Source: Planctomycetia bacterium (GTDB lineage Bacteria > Planctomycetota > UBA1135 > GCA-002686595). From it: DNA of 10,354 nt. The notes beneath the pieces were generated by a model that saw only the letters and a list, made by a program, of their open reading frames with translations, was not told where the DNA came from and searched no databases. Below are positions 7,103 to 10,354 of this stretch, piece by piece. Position 1 is the first letter of the stretch, and each line of letters begins with the position of its first letter. Where the stretch lies: the NCBI GenBank assembly GCA_005778045.1, contig SXKQ01000083.1:1-10354 (forward strand), written 5' to 3'. A program made the position numbers and the translations under genes.

Positions 7103-8995
7103 CTAGCGGTAGCGCCAGACCGACGCCGTCGGGCCAGCGCTCGTGCCGCCGCCGATCAGGAAGATGGAGCCGCCGTGGGTGACGAGCGCAGCGCCCACTT
7201 GCAACTCCGGCGGATTCTCGAGCGGCTCGAAGCTGAATGGGGCTGGGTTCACGAGCTGCAGTCCCCGCATGGGACCCGCTTGCGGCGTGTAGATCCAGCG
7301 CCAGAAGGCGCGATCCGCCTGGTTGAGCAAGTAGATGTGGTCACCCATGCGGGTGCACATGGGATTGCTGTGGGTGAGCGGCGAGGCCGGCAGCAGCGCC
7401 CACGAGTTGAAGCGCGGCGAATAGGTCACGAATCGGCCCGGCTGGGACGGTTCGTAGGAGCCGAAGGTGAAGAGGTCGCCGCGCACCGCCACGCCGGACG
7501 TGTCTCCGAGCGGCGTAGGCAGCGAGATGTTCGCGCCGCTGCTCCACGGTCCGGTCGGGGCGCCCTCGAGGGAGGGATCGTAAACGTAGCAGGTGCTGCG
7601 GTACTGCCAGCCGCCGACCCAGACTCGGCCGCCGAGCACATACAGCTTGCCGTTGAGCTCGTGCAGCGAGGGCGTGAGGCGCGCCTCTGGAATCGGGGTG
7701 CAGGCAGTCCAGCTTCCCGTGCGGGGATCGAGTCGCAGGAGCTGATTCGAGATGGCGTAGTCGTAGAGATAGCCGCCGAGTACGTAGACATAGCCGTCGA
7801 GCCCGATTGCGCGCGCGGAGCGAATGCCGGGTCCGGGAAGGTCGGCCAACTGGGTCCACTGGTTCGCAGCGACGTCGTACATCTGCACCGTCCGTGTCGG
7901 ATTCGAGGAACCAACAAGCGTGCCGCCCAACGCGAAGATCGCGGACCCACAATTGGCTGCAGCCAAGTTCATGCGTGGCTGGGGCAGGGAGGCCATGCGC
8001 TGCCAGCGCAGGCTGCTCCCGTTGGATCCGGCGGCTGCCAGGCCCCCGGTCGAGCCGATGTCGTTGCGCGTACCGTCGAGGTCGTTGAACGCCGGCGCCG
8101 GATCTCCAGCGTTGATGGCCGGCGAGCTGGGCTGCAGAGTAAAGTCCCCGTTGGATGGGAGCACGAAGGCAGGATTGCCATCGATGCAGCCCGTGCCGGT
8201 CCAAGGGAAGGCCGCCTCATTCTCCACGAGCGAGTAGGTCGCGTTGGCCGTGCCGCCGCCGAAGACGCGGATGGGGTCGCCCGTGTGGCTCCAGAAGATG
8301 CAGTTCTTGAGCACGGCGTGACCGTCGCCGTTGAGTGCGGGTCCGTATGGCGCGCTGTTGCCGTAGAACGTGCAGTTCGTGATGTTCGCTGTCCTATTGA
8401 TGAACAGGAAGATCGCGCCGCCATTCTGGGCGGTATTGCCCCAGAACACGTTGTTTCTGCACACGGAAGTGCTCGAGAGGATTGCGATGGCGCCGCCTTG
8501 TCCAACCGCCGAGTTGTTCACGAAACGGTTGCGCTCGAGATGGACGGTGTCGTTCTCGTAGGAATAGAAGCCGCCTCCATTCCCTGCATCGTTGTTGATG
8601 AACCAGTTGCCCACGAACTTGCCGGAGCCGCCATTGATCACAAACACGCCGCCTCCGAAACCTCCGTCGCCGTCCCGGATCGTGAAACCCTCGACGATGG
8701 AACTCAGGGTGGTGCCGGCGGCCAGCGTGAGCACGGTGGCATTCGTTCCCGCTCCGCTCAGGATGGTGGTCGCAGGACCGTCGATCGACCGCAGGTGGAC
8801 GTTCTTGGCGGGGAAGGAGATTGGGCCTGAGTAGGGACCCGCTCGTACGGCGATCTCGTCGCCAGTCACGGCCGCCTGCAACGCGGCCTGAATCGTGGGG
8901 TAGTCATCGGGCACGCGTCGCACTTCGGCCGCGGCGGGCGCGGCGATCAGGGCGGACATCACGCTCAGGGTGCAGGACAGTCGGAGCAGTCTCAC
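7103..8995 (-). CDS. Secreted protein: right-handed parallel beta-helix fused to a six-bladed Kelch propeller
   Basis: A 630-residue exported protein. The first 23 residues form a clear signal peptide (MRLLRLS, hydrophobic core, APAAA-E). Residues about 24-320 show the DDYPTIQAALQAA...GDEIAV opening typical of NosD/pectate-lyase-like beta-helices, followed by Asn- and Gly-rich rungs (NWFINNDAGNGGGFY, NRFVNNSAVGQGGA, NVFWGNTAQNGGAIF, NCTFYGNSA), and end with SPAINAGDP and DGTRNDIG. Residues 329-630 hold six Kelch-type repeats: strands SAIFALGG, YVYVLGG, KLYVLGG, DLFTFGS, HIYLLNQ and SIFLIGG, with YD...W or DP...W pairs between. Blades 4 and 5 have lost the Gly-Gly. No catalytic residues are recognised and no C-terminal anchor is visible. 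Such proteins usually bind or process polysaccharide or act in adhesion, but the function here is unknown. The GTG start at 8995 is set by the signal peptide and a GGAAG 8 nt upstream. Confidence 0.88.
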   Translation of the reverse strand: MRLLRLSCTLSVMSALIAAPAAAEVRRVPDDYPTIQAALQAAVTGDEIAVRAGPYSGPISFPAKNVHLRSIDGPATTILSGAGTNATVLTLAAGTTLSSIVEGFTIRDGDGGFGGGVFVINGGSGKFVGNWFINNDAGNGGGFYSYENDTVHLERNRFVNNSAVGQGGAIAILSSTSVCRNNVFWGNTAQNGGAIFLFINRTANITNCTFYGNSAPYGPALNGDGHAVLKNCIFWSHTGDPIRVFGGGTANATYSLVENEAAFPWTGTGCIDGNPAFVLPSNGDFTLQPSSPAINAGDPAPAFNDLDGTRNDIGSTGGLAAAGSNGSSLRWQRMASLPQPRMNLAAANCGSAIFALGGTLVGSSNPTRTVQMYDVAANQWTQLADLPGPGIRSARAIGLDGYVYVLGGYLYDYAISNQLLRLDPRTGSWTACTPIPEARLTPSLHELNGKLYVLGGRVWVGGWQYRSTCYVYDPSLEGAPTGPWSSGANISLPTPLGDTSGVAVRGDLFTFGSYEPSQPGRFVTYSPRFNSWALLPASPLTHSNPMCTRMGDHIYLLNQADRAFWRWIYTPQAGPMRGLQLVNPAPFSFEPLENPPELQVGAALVTHGGSIFLIGGGTSAGPTASVWRYR

Positions 8996-9003
8996 GGGTG
9001 TTT

Positions 9004-9008
9004 CTTCC
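9004..9008 (-). promoter_or_regulatory. Ribosome binding site for the beta-helix/Kelch gene
   Basis: GGAAG on the minus strand, 8 nt before GTG 8995. The frame stays open far upstream, so this site together with the signal peptide that follows sets the start. Confidence 0.6.
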
Positions 9009-9043
9009 AATGCGCGCAGACATCGGTCCTTGGTACTTGGCGG

Positions 9044-9070
9044 AAAACGGAGACGGAGGGTCCGACTCCG
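9044..9070 (-). terminator. Probable intrinsic terminator after the PEGA-type gene
   Basis: Read on the minus strand from 9070, CGGAG pairs with CTCCG and, past one T-T mismatch, CGGA pairs with TCCG around a CCC loop. That gives nine base pairs in 23 nt, directly followed by TTTT (9047-9044). It lies about 60 nt past the stop at 9133. The T-run is short, so efficiency is uncertain. Confidence 0.5.
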
Positions 9071-9132
9071 AACTTGTGGAAATTGAGTGCGCGAGTTTGG
9101 GATTCGTGACGCGCTGGTCCGCATTCCCGCGC

Positions 9133-10354
9133 CTAGCGGGTGCGGAACTTGAGCGCCGGGGCCCACTGCAGGAAGCCACCACGGGGCCAGCTCGGCAAGA
9201 ACTCGCAGCGCAGCATCTGAGCCCACGCGACTGTCGCCGAAGGGGCTGGGGCGCCTCCGGAACTCAGGCGCACGCACAGGGTGCCGTTGCCGCGTGCAAG
9301 TTCGCGCAGTCGCTGCAGTGCACGTTCCGGAGGCCGTACACGCTGCACGTTGTACTGGTCCCAGAGCTCGCGGCTCCAGTCGAACGAGCGCCCCGGCACG
9401 AACTCGGCCACCGTGACGAGCGCTTCGAAGCTCGGTCCGAGTTCGACACGACTCCAGGCCGTCGGCCCCGTGCGCTGCGGACCCGCGGTGAGCTCGACCT
9501 CGAGTTCCTCCCAGCCCGAGGGCAACTTCACAAGGAAATCGACGCGCGCTTGCGCGCCAGAAGAGTCGGGGGCGAAGTAGACGCGGTCGGCGTGGAATGG
9601 GCCACTCGCGACCGGTGCGCTCTCCCAGATGCGGGTTGCGGAGCGCCGCTCGGTGATCCCGGCCAGCACGGATTCCTCGAGCGCCGAGTAGGCCAGCGTG
9701 GTGGTCCACTCATCCTCGCTCTGGTCCAGCTCGAACGACACGCAGTGCAGGCGGTCCCGAGCGAGCTGGAGCTGGAAACTCCGCTCTCGGAATCCCTCGC
9801 ACCGCAGCGCGAAGGTGTGCTCACCGAGCGGAAGTCGCAGGGCGCTGATGCCGGGAGCGCCGTGGTAGGTCCGGCCGTCGACTTCGAGCTCGATGGCGGG
9901 CTCGGGCGTCGAGACCTGCACCCAAGCTCCGGGGGCCTCGTCGGCGACGCCCGCTCCGTGGAGCCGCGGCACGCCATGGGGTGGCTGCAGCACGAGTAGT
10001 TCTCGCCGCGGTGCCGCGCGCTCGATCTCCCATTCGCCTTCAAACCAAGGGCCTGCATCTCCAAAGCGAGCGCGCCAGGAGTGGGATCCCCGCCCGAGCG
10101 AAAGTCTCAAAGGGGTGGTTCCCCGCTCGACGTCGTCCACCCACAGCTGGTAGCCCGATGGATAGGTGTCGACATCAAGTTGCACGGGCCAAAGCCAGAG
10201 CGCGAAAACGCCTGAGAGCGCGGCGAAGGCAGCAACCGCCCGCGAGCGTCGCGATCGCAGCGCTGCTCGCAGCACTCCCCGCAGGCGACCCCCCGTGTCG
10301 CTGGAGACTGATTCTCCGCGCGCTCCCGCGGCCAGCGCTTCGCACAGCTCTAGC
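9133..10354 (-). CDS. Membrane-anchored protein with PEGA-like domains, 5' partial
   Basis: The reading frame is open to the right edge (406 residues visible). Counting from the GTG at 10275, an Arg-rich stretch (RSRRSR, 7-12) precedes one membrane segment (about 13-30, AVAAF...LWLWP). A PEGA-like unit follows (about 32-85: VDTYPSGYQLWVDD, RGTTPLRLSLGRGSHSW), then a second similar unit (about 115-185, with ELEVDG and LRLPLGEHTFALRCEGF). A roughly 190-residue C-terminal part rich in predicted strands has no family I recognise. PEGA domains are small beta folds found on bacterial surfaces, often joined to kinases. The 26 codons beyond GTG 10275 remain open with normal codon use, and no well-spaced ribosome binding site precedes that GTG. 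I therefore favour a longer protein with an N-terminal cytoplasmic domain outside the window. If GTG 10275 is the start, the protein is 380 residues with an N-terminal anchor. Confidence 0.75.
   Translation of the reverse strand, partial: LELCEALAAGARGESVSSDTGGRLRGVLRAALRSRRSRAVAAFAALSGVFALWLWPVQLDVDTYPSGYQLWVDDVERGTTPLRLSLGRGSHSWRARFGDAGPWFEGEWEIERAAPRRELLVLQPPHGVPRLHGAGVADEAPGAWVQVSTPEPAIELEVDGRTYHGAPGISALRLPLGEHTFALRCEGFRERSFQLQLARDRLHCVSFELDQSEDEWTTTLAYSALEESVLAGITERRSATRIWESAPVASGPFHADRVYFAPDSSGAQARVDFLVKLPSGWEELEVELTAGPQRTGPTAWSRVELGPSFEALVTVAEFVPGRSFDWSRELWDQYNVQRVRPPERALQRLRELARGNGTLCVRLSSGGAPAPSATVAWAQMLRCEFLPSWPRGGFLQWAPALKFRTR

Larger units (their letters stand above)
8996..9132 (-). 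other. Intergenic region, 137 nt
   Basis: The gap between the PEGA-type gene and the beta-helix/Kelch gene, both on the minus strand. It is less GC-rich than the genes around it. It holds a terminator-like hairpin at 9044-9070 and the ribosome binding site at 9004-9008. I found no convincing -35/-10 pair and no sigma-54 (GG-N10-GC) element. If the hairpin ends the upstream transcript, a promoter for the beta-helix gene would have to lie in or close to the roughly 50 nt after it. Confidence 0.5.

Noticed and set aside
7175..8830. 551-residue open frame on the plus strand, antisense to the beta-helix/Kelch gene
   Set aside because: No recognisable domain or ribosome binding site; the minus strand encodes a clear signal peptide, beta-helix and Kelch repeats over the same bases.
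8821..9999. 392-residue open frame on the plus strand spanning the gap and the PEGA gene
   Set aside because: It crosses the intergenic region, is Arg-rich without motifs, and mirrors the PEGA-type gene.

Overview
The window is about 10.3 kb of very GC-rich DNA carrying eight protein-coding genes and no recognisable RNA gene, mobile element or CRISPR array. The mix fits a Gram-negative bacterium with complex signalling: a sigma-54 activator, a Hanks-type kinase with a membrane segment and repeat-rich tail, a KDO-8-phosphate synthase (so a KDO-containing outer-membrane glycolipid is likely), a secreted beta-helix/Kelch protein and a PEGA-type membrane protein. This resembles high-GC Planctomycetota, or less likely Myxococcota. 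That assignment is inference from gene content, since no marker gene is present.

Layout. (1) Positions 2-2487, plus strand: the C-terminal part of a sigma-54 enhancer-binding protein, overlapping by 4 nt (GTGA) a PafA-like alkaline phosphatase in which every catalytic and metal-binding residue can be placed. (2) Positions 2484-6171, minus strand: a three-gene operon read from 6171 downwards, with a diacylglycerol/sphingosine-type lipid kinase, kdsA (ATGA overlap) and, 20 nt further on, a transmembrane Ser/Thr protein kinase starting at a TTG with a good ribosome binding site. Its last codon overlaps the phosphatase stop in a shared CTAG. (3) Positions 6197-7063, plus strand: an RmlD-like SDR sugar-nucleotide reductase, divergent from the lipid kinase with only 25 nt between start codons. 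(4) A 39-nt convergent gap holding a strong hairpin. (5) Positions 7103-8995, minus: a secreted protein fusing a right-handed beta-helix to a six-bladed Kelch propeller. (6) A 137-nt gap with a probable terminator. (7) Positions 9133 to the right edge, minus: a membrane-anchored protein with PEGA-like domains whose reading frame is still open at the window edge.

The central operon plausibly serves cell-envelope lipid and glycolipid synthesis, with the protein kinase as a possible regulator. The sigma-54 activator and phosphatase look translationally coupled. I see no clearly new defence or mobile system. The points most worth checking are the activator-phosphatase pair, the envelope operon with an embedded kinase, the beta-helix/Kelch fusion, and the strong use of GCTAG at gene ends.
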